Translations under genes and position numbers: made by a program
The notes under the pieces: model-generated
What the model saw: the letters and a program-made list of their open reading frames with translations, nothing else
The model's database searches: none
Told to the model about the DNA's origin: nothing
Assembly (NCBI GenBank): GCA_947095535.1
Contig: OX352772.1
Location: forward strand, 190,556,198-190,620,197
Source of the DNA: Poecilobothrus nobilitatus
Lineage: Eukaryota; Arthropoda; Insecta; Diptera; Dolichopodidae
Length of the DNA stretch: 64,000 nt
Direction of reading: 5' to 3'
Shown: in pieces, positions 42,030-53,748 of the stretch
Layout of the letters: each line of letters starts with the position of its first letter
Numbering within the stretch: position 1 is the first letter of the stretch

Positions 42030-42840
42030 TATAAGGCTGCTTTTACAGGACTAGGCTGTTGTCAAAATAATTTTCATATTTCGCTAAAATCAGATGCGAT
42101 ACCAGTTTCAAAGCCATCTCGTAGAATACCAATCTCACTAAAAGAACCGTTAAAGCGAGAATTAAACAGACTTTGTGACAATAATGTAATTGAAAAAGTT
42201 AATGGCACCACAGATTGAATTTCTAACATTGTAGTAATTGAAAAACCTAATAAATTAAGAATCTGTTTAGATCCAAAACATCTTAACTTAGCTATAAGAG
42301 ACAATTTCTATGAAATTCCTACGTTCGATGATATAAAAAGTAAATTTGCTAACAAAACTTCTTTTCAGTTTTTGACATCAAAGACGGATTTTTACAAGTT
42401 AAATTAGATGAAGCTTCACAGAATTTATGTTCATTTAGTACACCTTTTGGGATTTTTAAATACAAACGCTTACCTTTTGGGTTAAAAATAGCTGCGGAAA
42501 TCTTCCAGAAAATAAATGAACAAAATTTCGGAGGCATTCCAAACATGATCATACTGTCGAACTTCTTACTTAAACGAGCAATTGAACGAAATATTACATT
42601 TAACAAAGACAAAATTCAATTAAAAAATTCAAGAAATTAACTTTTTAGGGCACAAGATTTCAGTAAACGGAATTGCACTTGATGATAAGAGAATAGAAAG
42701 CATAAAAAATTTAAAGCCACCAACATGTAAAAATGACCTTCAAAAACTCTTAGGCTTCATAAATTACGTAAGTGATTACGTACCAAACTTATCCTATATA
42801 TCAGCTCCATTAAGAGAATTATTAAAAAAAGAAGTAAATT
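42030..42840 (+). pseudogene. Gypsy reverse transcriptase, catalytic YxDD box deleted
   Basis: RT blocks are VSKPSRRIPISLKEPLKREL, NIVVIEKPNKLRICLDPKHL and FFDIKDGFLQVKLDEAS in one frame shifted near 42358. FSTPFGIFKYKRLPFGLKIA and IFQKINEQNFGGIPNMI follow, then directly LKRAIERNITFNKDKIQLKN. In this family about 20 residues including the Tyr-x-Asp-Asp motif lie between the last two blocks. They are missing here (junction about 42555-42570). The thumb and connection resume as LGFINYVSDYVPNLSYISAP. A TGA at 42217-42219 and shifts are further defects. Confidence 0.85.
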
Positions 42841-42842
42841 TC

Positions 42843-43200
42843 ATGTGGTCAAATACTCACGAGAATTATTTAACAAAAATTAAACACTCGATTATAAACG
42901 CACCTTCTCTTTTAGCATTCTATAGTAAAAAGAGTATCACAATTCAGGTTGACGCCTCGAAAGAAGGTTTAGGTGCTTGTCTCTTGCAGAACAATAGACC
43001 AGTATGCTTTGCCTCATGTAATTTAAATTACACTCAAAATATGTATCCGCAAATTGATAAATTGACCATATTCCGCAATATGGTTTCTTGCCATATGTTT
43101 TGCTTGCAACAAATGGCATACACTAATTTATGGCAAAAATGTAACGGTAGTTACAGATCACAAGCCACTTTTAGGAATTATGACGAAGGATTATTGTAAA
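42843..43200 (+). pseudogene. Gypsy RNase H domain
   Basis: The frame includes FMWSNTHENYLTKIKHSI and SKKSITIQVDASKEGLGACL (catalytic Asp), then LQNNRPVCFASCNLNYTQN. The Glu-containing block (usually YAQIEKELLAI) is changed to YPQIDKLTIFRN, and the region after it is partly shifted. RNase H continues in other frames to about 43330 (LVYLPGKYLYIADFLSRNF, with the final Asp). Confidence 0.8.
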
Positions 43201-43462
43201 ATTCCCTCACCTCACTGCAAAGGATAAAACTCAAATTAGAAAAATACAAAATTAATTTAGTATATTTACCGGGTAAATATCTTTATATAGCCGATTTCCT
43301 TTCACGAAATTTCCTACCAGATCAGTTAAATACAAAATTTTCTCACGAGTTAAACGAAATGATTCACTCTATAAATGTTAGTCCATAAAAATTAAAAATA
43401 TTCCAACAAGAAACCACGAATAATAAAATTCTCAATGAACTTAAAGACACCATTTTAAATGG

Positions 43463-44500
43463 TTGGCCAACGCAAAAAAAAATTTACCTGAAATAATAAA
43501 AACCTTTTGGAACATTAGAAATAATCTTTTTATTGAAAATGACTTGATTTTTTTCGATGAAAGAGCTGTTATTCCCGAAAATCTTAAATCAGACATACTA
43601 AAATCGTTGCACTCATCGCATTCAGGAATTGAAAAAACAAAACAAAGGGCGCGTTCTTTGGTTTACTGGCCACGACTGAATGAAGATATTGAAAAAATGG
43701 TAGTTAAATGTAATATATGTCAAAAGTATCGCTCTTGTAACATTAGGGAACCATTGCTAAATCACCAAGTACCCGCGATTCCGTTTGACAAAATTGGCAT
43801 GGACATAGCCGAAGTAGATGGAAAAAATTATTTAGTCATTGATGACTACTTTTCGAAATATGTTGACTTAATTTCCTTAAACTCCAAAACTGCTAAATCA
43901 ATTATTAAATACTTAGAAATATGTTTTTCAATATACGGCATACCGAAAGAAATAATTGCTGATAACATGCCTTTTTCATCCTATGAATTCCAAAATTTTA
44001 CTAAAGATTTAGACATAACAATTAGCACATCCAGTCCACATTACCCGCAGTGAAACGGTTTTAGTGAACGCTACGTTCAAATTGCAAAGAAGCTACTAAA
44101 AACCAAAGAAAGCAATACAAATCTATGGCTAGCTCTACTGGAATACAGAAACACTCCAATAAATAATACAAATTATTCCCCAGCACAGCTTTTATTTGGA
44201 CGCCAAACCAGAACACTAGTTTCTGCCAAAAACTCTCCTTTTAAAAATAATAAATTTAGTTCAGAACATATTGCTGCTTTACATAAAAATAACTTTATTA
44301 ATAAACAATATTATGACAGATTAGCCAAAACCAAAAGGGCTTCCAAAAAGGTGAAAAAGTTTGGGTTCAAATAAATAAGTATTGGTATCCTGCAGAAATT
44401 GAAAATTTACACAGTGCACCTCGTTCCTATATGGTAAAACTAATAAATGGTAAAATATTAAGACGAAACTCTTTCTTTCTCCGCAACCGGGTGGTTTAAC
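43463..44500 (+). pseudogene. Gypsy integrase with zinc-binding and C-terminal domains
   Basis: Integrase inserts the cDNA copy into the genome. The zinc-binding domain is LHSSHSGIEKTKQRARSLVY ... CNICQKYRSC (His-His-Cys-Cys). The core has GMDIAEVDGKNYLVIDDYFS (first Asp), IIADNMPFSS (second Asp; the usual Gly after Asn is Met) and SPHYPQ. An in-frame TGA (44051-44053) and NGFSERYVQIAKKLLK (catalytic Glu) follow. The C-terminal part (YRNTPINNTNYSPAQLLFGR, then KVWVQINKYWYPAEI, LRRNSFFLRNRVV) ends at 44500 after shifts near 44340. No chromodomain was recognised. Confidence 0.85.
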
Positions 44501-45076
44501 TGCACACAGTTTACAATCATAATTTTACAATCTCAAATGTCAATTCATTGAATCTCATTTTTTTTCCATTTTTATATTATAAAATTAAGAAAATTAAATT
44601 TAAAAAAAAAAAAAAAGAGAAAAACACTTTAAAGTTAATTTTTGTCATAGAAATATAATATATTTAATTTAAAACATCTATTATATTTCGCTCAAAACTG
44701 TGCTTATTGTTTCTTAAAGAAAATTATTGAAATCAAAAAACCAAAATTTGTTGCAGCTCTCAGAAAATCAAAAAAAAAAAAAAAAAACAAACAAACCAAA
44801 GTAAAAATGTTTGAAAAAGTAATTTCAATACAGAATAATAAAAATTATGATTTCTATATAAATACAAAAGTGAAGTAACAGCTGCAACTTTTCTGAAAAC
44901 AAAAACATGCATGCATATAATATGTCTTAATAACTGTTATTTGAATGAACTTAAATTAATTGCTTGAATTCATAATACCTAACTTAATTTTGTCATTTTT
45001 ATATAATGTGTAAGAAATTTATTATTATAGCTACATAAGTATTTGAATTTATTTCGTATAATTTTAAACGGGGAGA
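44501..45076 (+). other. Gypsy 3' untranslated region and purine tract
   Basis: AT-rich, no envelope-like frame. It ends in AAACGGGGAGA (45066-45076), the polypurine tract that primes plus-strand synthesis, abutting the 3' LTR. Confidence 0.75.
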
Positions 45077-45231
45077 TAGTGATACTTACCTACAGACCCC
45101 ATGCATATTATAATTTATATTATAATGACATGATTAATACAGTAATTTTTTTGTAAGAGATTATCAATGGAATTGTTAATAAAAGCAGTTCATAATAAAC
45201 TCTTAACAAATAAAGAACTTGTTTCATTACA
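45077..45231 (+). repeat. Gypsy 3' LTR
   Basis: Begins TAGTGATACTTACC and ends TTTCATTACA; the first two bases (TG) of the 5' LTR are lacking, probably a 2-bp deletion. The TACAT target copy follows. Confidence 0.9.
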
Positions 45232-45508
45232 TACATTATTTGGGTGAAAGAAATAACGAAATATTGACTGTAGATATTGCTTGGGACCACTAATATGAGT
45301 CGACCAACTGAGCCGACAATCTGTTATCAATTGAACCCAAATACTTAAAGTTTTGAACGAATTCAATTGTAAAACATTCTGTGCTACATACAGCATTACT
45401 AAAAAAATAGCAATCATTATGAATACAATCATTATTAAACAATGCAAATTTTCTACTGTTTGCAGCATGAAGCGTGCATGGATTTGAGGCATGGATTTCC
45501 TCCATCCT
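45232..45508 (-). pseudogene. LINE-E ORF2 fragment (RT thumb region), right of the Gypsy insertion
   Basis: Overlapping minus frames read HASNPCTLHAANSRKFALFN, CSTECFTIEFVQNFKYLGSI and DCRLSWSTHISGPKQYLQSI, then FRYFFHPNNVC. The 'F.YLGS.(I)D..LSW..HI' pattern is that of the LINE RT thumb. The text continues across the Gypsy element into 40308 on the left, consistent with insertion into this LINE. It is cut at about 45508, where LINE-F begins on the other strand. Confidence 0.7.
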
Positions 45509-45626
45509 TACTTGCAGGGTTGGTAGCGGAAGCTAGTAGGATAAGGATGAACATTGGGGTCAGTATAAGCTGCGACGCCAATGCTCACCATGACATCTGG
45601 AGTAGTTCGGATACCAACGAAAGAGG
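45509..45626 (+). pseudogene. LINE-F ORF2, endonuclease fragment left of the BEL element
   Basis: The plus strand reads LVAEASRIRMNIGVSISCDA then NAHHDIWSSSDTNERG. CDANAHH.(I/V)W.S.DTNERG is the central endonuclease motif of LOA/R1-type LINEs (Asp, Asn and His). The frame stops being LINE at 45627, where the BEL LTR begins. The same frame resumes at 57424. Confidence 0.85.
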
Positions 45627-46460
45627 TGTTTGTTTAAAAACATAAATAAAAAAATGTTTTAATTTAATATAATTCAAAAAGAACTGTTCAAATTCAAAAA
45701 ATATGTTCAATTCAATCAAAAAAAAAAATGAATATTCACTAATTTTAAAAAGTTAAGAACGCACAGTTATTTTTATGCTGAAATTGAAAACGCACTGTTT
45801 TTTTTTTTTTCTTTTAATAAAACGCATTGTTTTATTTCCAATTTAATTATTTTATTTTAGCAACCCTTTTTTTACGACTCTACGATAACGATTAATTAAA
45901 AATTCATAAAATTTGGGTTTATATAAACTTGTTAAGACTTGAGTTAAACGGTTCAGGAGTAACGTTTAACCCAAGTTCAGTAACCTTGAATTTAAAGTAC
46001 ATAATAAATTAAAACAAAAAAAAAATAAAGTATATAAAAAACATATGTAGTGTATACAAAAAGTTAAAATCATTGAATATATAAAAAATTTAAAATTATT
46101 GTGAATTAAATTAATTTTAGTTAATGTAACTCACATCTTGTGTCCCAAAATGAAAACAATTATATTTTGACAATTTCTATCTAATATTGTGAATTTGTTT
46201 GGTTTTGACAATTATTGTAAGTATCAATAATACTTTAAAGCAAAATGTAAACATAAAATTTTAATTTTTATGTATATAAAAAAGAATAAAGATGATGTTT
46301 CCAGATGTTGTATGCTGATTGTTACCAGGATTTAACCATCACTCAGGGAACAGGATACAACCTTTACTCAGATAATTATTTTTGTTTTATTTAAGTAACA
46401 GGATTCTTTGTGTGTGTTTTTTCTTTATTTTCAAATGCTGAGTATACTGAAGACGGAACA
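45627..46460 (-). repeat. BEL 3' LTR
   Basis: 834 bp. On the minus strand it starts TGTTCCGTCTTCAG and ends in ACAAACA. It matches 56612-57419 along its whole length with scattered substitutions and small indels, including loss of about 30 bp near 45890 relative to each other. Confidence 0.9.
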
Positions 46461-46475
46461 TACTCCCGGCCTTGG
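46461..46475 (-). promoter_or_regulatory. BEL polypurine tract
   Basis: The minus strand reads AAGGCCGGGAGTA directly before the 3' LTR start TGTTCC. A G/C-rich purine tract of the form GGCCGGGAGTATGT is usual in BEL/Pao elements. Confidence 0.8.
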
Positions 46476-46930
46476 CATTCTCCCATAAAGATGTCAACAT
46501 AAAGTTAATGTTAATAAGTATCATCATAATTAAAAACAATTCATTCATATTTTTTGTCTGTTTGTTTGTTTTTAAAGAAAAAAAATTCCGTCTTTGGTGA
46601 TTGTTTGTTGTTCTCAATGTGACTTCTTGTTGTGATAAATTTACTGATTATTTTTCGATTTTAGGTAAGAAAACGAGTAAGCTTGAACACCACTGCACAC
46701 CGGTTGAATATTGTTGGATTGAATGCCCATCAACACGACTCGACCATGCAAAGAGATTAAGGAATTAGAACACATATAAGTAAGAATAAATAAAAATGAT
46801 AAAAAATATATATATATGTATACAAGTATTGTAATCAGTATATTAGTATTATTTTTAAGTAGGTGTTCTCAGCTGTTGTGTAGAATTACTATTGTAGGTG
46901 TTCTCGGCTATTGTGTAGAGTAGTAGGACT
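46476..46930. other. BEL 3' untranslated region
   Basis: Between the end of pol and the purine tract; no frame or motif seen. Confidence 0.6.
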
Positions 46931-48110
46931 TATTGTAGAATTATTCCTTCATAAAAATTAGGTAAATAGTTTGGTAATAAACAAATTTTTGTAATCGGCC
47001 GTTTTAACGTACTGTATTTAGTGCATACGGAGACAACTCGAACCAATCCATCAGATACGGGATATATTTCAATAATCCGGCTTAATAACCATTTATTGGG
47101 TGGCAGATTATCTTCTTTTAGTAAAACTAGTTGATTTGGTGCTACATTTTCTGTGTTTCTCGTTCATTTAGGTCTCTTTTGTAACCTTGATAAATATTCA
47201 GAGTTCCATCGACGCCAAAAATTTTGTACTAACGCTTGCAAATATTGCCATCGCGTTGACCGATGTATCTTTATATCAGCGACATCTTCTTGTGGCGCTG
47301 CCAGCGTTGAATCACCGATTAAAAAGTGTGGTGGTGTCAGCGGTGTGAGATCTTGTTGATCTGAACTCATTTCTGTCAATGGGTGTGAATTGAAACATGC
47401 TTCGATTTGACACAACACCGTATTAAATTCTTCTTATGTGATGGCCGTATTGCCCAAAATCCTTTTCAGATTATATTTTGTGGCTTTTACTCCCGCTTCC
47501 CACAAACCTCCAAAATTTGGAGCAGAGGGTGGGTTAAAATGAAACGCAACTGCATTATTCTCCATCAGCCCGGCGATTTCAATATTTAAGTGTTCAATTA
47601 TTTTTTTGATTTGTTTAGTTAAAATTCTATGACCACCAACAAAATTTGTACCATTATCGCAGTATATGTTTTTACACAGGGCTCTTCGGGCACAAAATCT
47701 TCTAAATGCGGCGGCAAAGCCTTCAGATGACACATCACTTACTAGCTCCAAGTTTATAGCCTTAGTTACCATGCATATAAAGATATTTGTAATATTTCAC
47801 TTCGAAGGGGCCACAATAGTCCTATCCGGAATTATAAACGGAATTGTTTTCGTGTTTCGGCCTTTTGTTTGAAACAGGTGATACATTTTTGAATATGATA
47901 TCTGACAGAATTTCTAGCGTTAATAATCCAAAAAGTTTTTCCAATCTGAGATAACATGAACTGAGTTCCACCATGCAATGTTTCCTTATGAATTTCGTCG
48001 ATCAATAGTACTATGAAATGATCTCGATCCTTTAGTATGATTGGAAATTTTTCACTATAATTTAGTTCGCTTGCGTTGTTTAATCGACCTCCCACTCTTA
48101 ATATTTCGTC
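46931..48110 (-). pseudogene. BEL integrase and C-terminal domain
   Basis: The zinc-binding part is DEIHKETLHGGTQFMLSQIG then HIQKCITCFKQKA (His-His-Cys-Cys). Core motifs are DYCGPFEV (first Asp, about 47800-47820), NIYCDNGTNFVGGH (second Asp) and FNPPSAPNFGGLWEAGVKAT (Glu). PLTPPHFLIG and, in another frame, LPPNKWLLSRIIEIYP and KRPITKICLLPNYLP finish the BEL-specific C-terminus. Breaks are a stop near 47770, a TAA at 47434-47436 and a shift near 47160. The motif set is complete and diagnostic for BEL/Pao. Confidence 0.9.
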
Positions 48111-49130
48111 CTTATCAATAAATGAATTTAGTTTAATTGGACCATTTTTATTTGAAATTGGTTTGTGTTATTGTTATTGGCTTGTGTTATTTCTTGAGCT
48201 CGTAAATATCTTTTCAATTTTATAGATTTTTTCTTTGCATTGTTGATAAAGCGACAACAATAAGCTATGATTCGTGATAATTTGGTCAACGATGAAAATT
48301 TACATTCGAAATTATCTTGCGTTGTGTTCACATGACATTGCACAATTTTTCTTTTTTCTAGTTGAGTTTCTACTTGTTTACTGCGAAGCCAAGACTCTGC
48401 TGGTTTGGACAGCCATTCCGTCCAATTCCACCAAAGTGGAAAATTAGCTAATTCAGCTGGGTATAACCCCCTTGATGCACAGTCCGCAGGGTTTTGCTTT
48501 GTCGGTACATGAGACCACACATTTTTTTCCAGTATGTTGTGAATGTGTGACACCCTGTTTGCGACGAAGGTGGGCCATCTACTGGGAAGTTCTTTCAGCC
48601 AAGCCAATACAATTTATGAATCGCTCCTTCCATAAACTGTGATGCTTTCGGTTAATTTTAGTGATTTTTTGACGAGTTGCACTAATTTAGCCGCCAAGGT
48701 TGCCGCACATAATTCCAAGCGTGGTAACTAGATTGTTTTGATTGGAGCGACTTTATTTTTTGCTGCAATTAAACTTACAGCTCTTTGTCCTGTCTGGTTG
48801 ATGGTGCACAAATAAGCAACTGCAGCGTATGGCTTGATGGATGCGTCTGAAAATACGTGAAGTTCGAGTCCACAATGTTTATTGAATATTTGATCCATCT
48901 TCGAACTCGTATTTGTGATACGTCAGTTAACTGGTTGTAGTATGTGTTTAATTGATGTTTTAACTCATGGTTTACTTCTTCATCCCAGGTTAGTCTTCTA
49001 ACCATAGCTTTTGCATAATAATTTTCCCAATGTTAATCGTTGAGGCCAACCATCCTAGCGGATTGAACAATTTTGCGATTTGTGAAAGAATTGTGCGATT
49101 AGAATAACTTGACTGTAGTGGTGTAAAATT
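48111..49130 (-). pseudogene. BEL RNase H region
   Basis: The frame at 48775-49005 reads KHQLNTYYNQLTDVSQIRV and a connection domain. RTLELCAA-like text (LPRLELCAATLAAKLVQLVK, about 48670-48735) carries the Glu, and ITVYGRSDS (48640) the next acidic position. SWLKELPSRWPTFVANRVSH and VWSHVPTKQNPADCASRGLY (48410-48530) hold the final His and Asp. A stop at 48616-48618 and a stop near 48730 break it. Confidence 0.85.
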
Positions 49131-49620
49131 AAATGAAAAATGGCACATGTCTGAATCTCACAGGGTTCCAAGTGAGTCCAAGTGTACGCACTTATCCTGA
49201 TCTTCTTCTGAATGTGAAGGCAAAGTTTTTTCTTCTCTAGGATCTTGGCTTGCTGATTTCAACTCTTTTGCGTTTGACATCCAATTTCTCAAAAGAAATC
49301 CTCCGCTCTTCATTAACTCAATCATTTCCCTCTGAACATGTAGAGCTGATTCTATGTCTTCCGTACCGGACAGCAAATCGTCGACATAAAAATCCGATAA
49401 TGCAACTTTGGATGCCACTGGATAATGCTCTGATTCATCACATGCTAATCGTTGAATAGTTTTTGTTGCTAGATATGGTGCACTTTTAGTGCCAAATGTT
49501 ACCGTTAGCAACTTGTAATCCTTTATTGGTTGTTCTGGATCCTCTCGCCACACTTTGATAGTCTGCTTGCTTCTCATTAACCCGTACTTGCCTATACATT
49601 TTCTATATGTCGTCTGTGAA
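49131..49620 (-). pseudogene. BEL reverse transcriptase, palm with YVDD
   Basis: The frame reads VWREDPEQPIKDYKLLTVTF, GTKSAPYLATKTIQRLACDE and KVALSDFYVDDLLSGTEDIE, with the catalytic Tyr-Val-Asp-Asp at about 49376-49390. It then reads MKSGGFLLRNWMSNAKEL. It continues from the upstream frame (AFTDDI) after a short frameshift around 49600. This part of the RT is well conserved. Confidence 0.9.
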
Positions 49621-50970
49621 AGCGATTTTGTGTTTACGCCGCCGAATAAATAGATGTATTAGTTTATCTTGAATTGTGGGGCCTTTTAACATTATGTCGT
49701 TTAACGAAGTTCCACTCTCAGTTGCTCGTGACGCATCAAATACTACCCTTAATTTTGTTGTGGTGCTCGATTCTTTGATAACTCCATGGTGTGGTAAATA
49801 ACATATGAAATGTGTGTCTTGTAATTGATAAGTTGTATACATTTCTTTATTGTTCTTGTTTGGGACCATATGACCGAACTGTAAGTATTCATTTATGACT
49901 TTCGTGCATTCATTTTTGAATTTCACATTACGTTTAAACCGAGCTTCTAGTTGATAGAATCGTCGTAAAGCTATGTTATGCGATGCTCTCAAATATTTTG
50001 TATTCGATATTGGGTAGAACGGTAGTAATACTTGGTAGCTTCCTGTTGACATCCGTATCGTTGTATTGTCATAAAATTGTTCACAATGTTGTTCATCTTC
50101 GGTGTATTGTTTGTGATCATCTGGTAGCTCTTCCAGTTGCCGCAATTTTTTAAGTTGACTATCCAATGTTGTTACATGACAACTCCTAATTTTAGCTAAA
50201 GGTGTTTCTTGTTGAATTTCACCTGACAAGATCCAACCAAAAATTGAGTTTTGAGCTAATGGGGTACCCTCTGTGCCCCTTTTTACTTCAGGTAATATAA
50301 TTTTGTTGAACACTTCGGCCCCCAGTAATAAATCAATCACTCCTGGCTGATTGAAATGAGGGTCCGCTAATTTCAGATCCACTATATGCTCCCACTTCTT
50401 ATAATCGATCCTTGAAGATGGTAATATCTGAGTTAATTTTCTCATGATGAATCCTTCCACGTCAATACAATGATCATCCACGAGTGATTTTATGGTGAAA
50501 TTGGTTTTATTATTAATTTTGTGGCCACTCTGGTCTTCTATACCTTGTATGGTCGTACTGGTGAATTGTTTGTTCAAGTTCAAACGCTGTATCACCTTTT
50601 CTGTAACGAAGGATGCTTGTGACTCTTGGATGGTGTTGGTGATAACCCTTAAGATGGTGACAAGTAAAATTTGTTTATTGAATTTGGTGAACGCTGTAGT
50701 TCTTACATCCTTGTCAGGATACTGGAGACATTCCGAAGAACTACTATTGTTTGAAGGTGTGAAACTGGAACTGTTTATATTGAAAATATGATTGCTTGAT
50801 CGCACATGTGACATATGTGGCTGCGTGTGAGCAGCTCCCCTAGTTAAGTGCAATAACGTATGATGTGGCTTCTGGCACTCCTGGCATTTGTGTTTGCTAG
50901 GACGCTTAGGTACTTTGTGGCTTTCTCCTAAACAATTCCAGCATAACGCTTTTGTTCTTACAACGTCCAT
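49603..50970 (-). pseudogene. BEL pol N-terminus: zinc knuckle, protease-like region and start of RT
   Basis: A 455-codon open stretch, the longest in the window. It begins with ALCWNCLGESHKVPKRPSKH and KCQECQKPHHTLLHL, a knuckle pair usual in BEL Gag-Pol. The protease region reads TNTIQESQASFVTEKVIQRL and GVIDLLLGAEVFNKIILPEV. The active-site Asp-Ser-Gly expected just before SQASFV is replaced (Ile-Gln-Glu). RT begins with YLPHHGVIKESSTTTKLRVV, FDASRATESGTSLNDIMLKG and ends with HKIAFTDDI. The length without a stop shows that BEL decay is recent compared with the LINEs. Confidence 0.85.
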
Positions 50971-52059
50971 CGTTATGCTGGACGTTGCATCGTTATGTTG
51001 TTCTTACAATCGTTTAATGGGACCAAGTTCTAAAAATTTTTTACATTTTCTCAAGATATGCGACTCTTTACACATCGTAGAAATAACTCCAGTTACTGAC
51101 GCGATGTGAAAACTTTTGGTAGGTGCTTGCTTAACCTGCTTTGATTTAATGTGACTCAGATGATTACGTTGAACAGATTCCAAAGTCCGAAATCTGTTTT
51201 CTAAAAATTTCTTGAACACTGTGAATTCCAGTACTGTTTGATAGTTGCCAAACTTTTCCTCCCATAATTGTTGAGTTCGAAATGGCAACTTCTGAATCAA
51301 AAAAAAATCAAAATACTATTCCAGCTTTCCACGAGGATGTTTAAATTTTTTAAGAAATGATGGGCTGCAATAGTGGTGTCCAGCATGGTTTTGATTGCTG
51401 TTGCCGACTCAGCTGTAATTTGCGGTTTATTTAGTAAAACCCTTAGCTGGGCGTTTACCAATGCTCTTTTGTTTTCGTAACGATCAGTTAAAATAGTTAT
51501 GGCTGACTTTAAACCTGTTCTTCTAAATTTAAATGTTGGATGAGTATTGTTGCATCTCCCTCCACTTTGGTCTTTAGCACGTTCAACTTCCGGATATTCG
51601 ACATTTGCGAGTATTGAAGGAAATATGCGTCTAGAGTATTCTTAAAGGCCGGTCAACTTTCATACGTGCCATCAAACGGCGGTAAACTCAAGCGTGGTGG
51701 CGCAAAATCTTGTTGTGTTGGAACCAATGATGAACTCGCCAACTCATGAACTCATCAGGGGTTTTCTTTACTAGTTTGTCATAAGCATCCTTCAACTCAG
51801 GTTGCAGATCCATATATACTTCTAAATCTTTGTCCATGATTCACTTTTCAAATATTCTTCGACGTCATCCATGCCAACAATAGCCATGTGCAATTTCTCC
51901 AACTCCTTGTATCTGTTTTCTAGTAATGTCAACCTTGTTTCCAATTGAGTCGCACGTATCTTCGACCCTAGTTCCTTAAAACCAGCTTGAATGTTAGCAT
52001 ATCCTTTAAATTGTTTCCAATTGTGCGCTAATTGTTGCTTTCGTTTTTGCCTTTGACAT
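50971..52059 (-). pseudogene. BEL gag, frameshifted
   Basis: The ATG at 52059 starts MSKAKTKATISAQLETI. The frame shifts soon and continues with GFKELGSKIRATQLETRLTL, LLENRYKELEKLHMAIVG and MDDVEEYLKSES, a coiled-coil N-terminus usual in BEL Gag. Capsid-like text follows: FRRTGLKSAITILTDRYENK, ALVNAQLRVLLNKPQITAES and, at 51004-51300, LPFRTQQLWEEKFGN. CKESHILRKCKKFLELGPI is a zinc knuckle with its first Cys lost. Stops lie near 51800, 51640 and 51320. Confidence 0.8.
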
Positions 52060-52415
52060 CTTCAACGCGATATAGAGCTACTTATAACTTATATAAATCA
52101 ATTTAGATAATACTTATTTTGTTAATAAAACTTTAGCATATAAAACAATGTTGAAAGAATATTTTTAAAATTTTAATATATTTTGTTGATGTTGTTGAAT
52201 GTTTTTATAAATATTTTATTATAAATGTTGCTGTTGTTAAATGTGAATATTTAATGTTGTGTGAGTTTTGTTAGTACATAATAATTAGAACGGACTTACT
52301 TTGTTTTGTATATTCCTCTCTTATTTCCAGAACCCGTACCAAACGCGCGTGCCAAACCGTTAGGGCTTGTGTAAACTATAATTTTGTTCACTATATAAGC
52401 TTAACATTTCACTGT
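52060..52415 (-). other. BEL leader, gag-proximal part
   Basis: Untranslated leader between gag and the first HINE-2 insertion. AT-rich with a TGTTGTTGAATG microsatellite-like patch; nothing else seen. Confidence 0.5.
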
Positions 52416-53748
52416 TTATACCCGTACGATAGGATCGGGTATAATAAAATTACTCCTCCGTTTGCAACACTTCGAAATAAGCGAGCTAGATATACCTTCA
52501 AAGGTATGGATCGGATCAGAAAAAAATTCTAAGACGTTTGAGCCATGTCCGTCCGTCCGTCCGTCCGTCACCACGCTAACTCAAAAACTAAGAAAGCTAG
52601 AATCTTGAAACTTACACAGAATATTCTGAGAGTAATTTGTAGCTTCCCAATTTTTTTTTGGTTGAGTTTGGACCAAAACTTAGGGTAGCTCTCGAACACC
52701 TAACTTTTAGATCCCCACATTTTTTGTGAAATAGAGCTATGAAATTTTAACTGCTGATAAATCTCACAAAAATATTAAAAATATATATAAAATAAATATA
52801 TATCTGTGGCACACGGTGTCTTAAATTACCGTTATACGAAACTAAAATTTTGCAAAATTTTTTAACCCTTCTATCTTCTAAACGGTTTAATTTGGAAACT
52901 TGAAATTTTGACAGAAGTTAGATCTTTGAAAATAAGTATGAGTCATTTCAGAAATTTTTTTTGTATCACCCCCGTTTAGGAGCTGTAAGGAGTCAAAAAC
53001 TGAACATTTCCAATTTTTAAACACCTGTAACTTGAACACCTGTTAAAATTTTTTTGAAGTAATATACAAAAATTAAAGCTTCAATATTATACTCTTATTT
53101 CTGTTAACAACTTTTTTTAATAATATATGGTTACTTTATAATTGACGAAAGAGTTACTTGATTTTTTCAAATTTGTATTTTCTAACAAATTTCTTTAACT
53201 AATTTTTTGCATTTTGTTTTACTCGATAATTTAAAATTGTTGAGGATATAATGCGTAGTACAAAAAAATGTAAATAAATAAACAACATAACGGTTGCTTG
53301 GAGAATTTTTATTATTTATATGATATTGATATATATACATCCTTATATAATATCATGTTTATTTACAACATATCGTATATGTCACTAGCGAATGAATGAT
53401 AAGAGTATAGATGTATATTATACAGCGCCGTATTTATATACATATATGTATTTTATTGTACTTATAAGAAATTATTCTGTCAATGGAATATTTAAATATA
53501 ATATAATATAATATTTAAAATTATATTTATTATTTTGTACTAAGTAAATTTAATATATATTTACCGCTTAGTATTAAATGGTACTATAGAATATTTGAAA
53601 AAGTTTTGGATTGATAATCGTTATGTGGAAGGTTAGAATTTGCTTTTGAAGAATGTATAAACATATAGTTTGAATATATCTACAACCCATATTTCTTGAA
53701 ATTATAAAATTCACCCTAATTATTTTAAAATACTAAAATATTAAAAAA
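52416..53748 (+). mobile_element. HINE-2 copy 2, lacking the last ~60 bp
   Basis: It starts with the hairpin TATACCCG ... CGGGTATA (52417-52443) followed by ATTACTCCTCCGTTTG, GAGCCATGTCCGTCCGTCC (six GTCC units) and AACTCAAAAACTAAGAAAGC. The core contains CACCTGTAACTTGAACACCT. It lines up with 60166-61640 except for a segment of about 230 bp missing near 52780. The 3' hairpin and terminus are absent; the sequence is joined at 53749 to an inverted HINE-2 3' end. Confidence 0.8.

Larger units (their letters stand above)
40309..45231 (+). mobile_element. Ty3/Gypsy LTR retrotransposon, complete in structure, coding broken
   Basis: Bounded by two LTRs (40309-40468 and 45077-45231) and flanked by the 5-bp duplication TACAT (40304-40308 and 45232-45236). 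Order inside: primer-binding site, Gag with two zinc knuckles, protease, RT, RNase H, integrase, purine tract. There is no envelope frame. Gag and the small LTRs resemble the Mag/K02A2.6-like group (inference). Defects include in-frame stops, frameshifts and deletion of the RT catalytic box. It is inserted in LINE-E. Confidence 0.9.

Noticed and set aside
45627..46460. Stand-alone dispersed repeat family (three copies at 45.6, 56.6 and 63.5 kb)
   Set aside because: Position relative to primer site, purine tract and target duplication shows the copies are BEL LTRs.
50492..51109. Plus-strand frames within the BEL gag-pol region
   Set aside because: Antisense shadows of the BEL gene.
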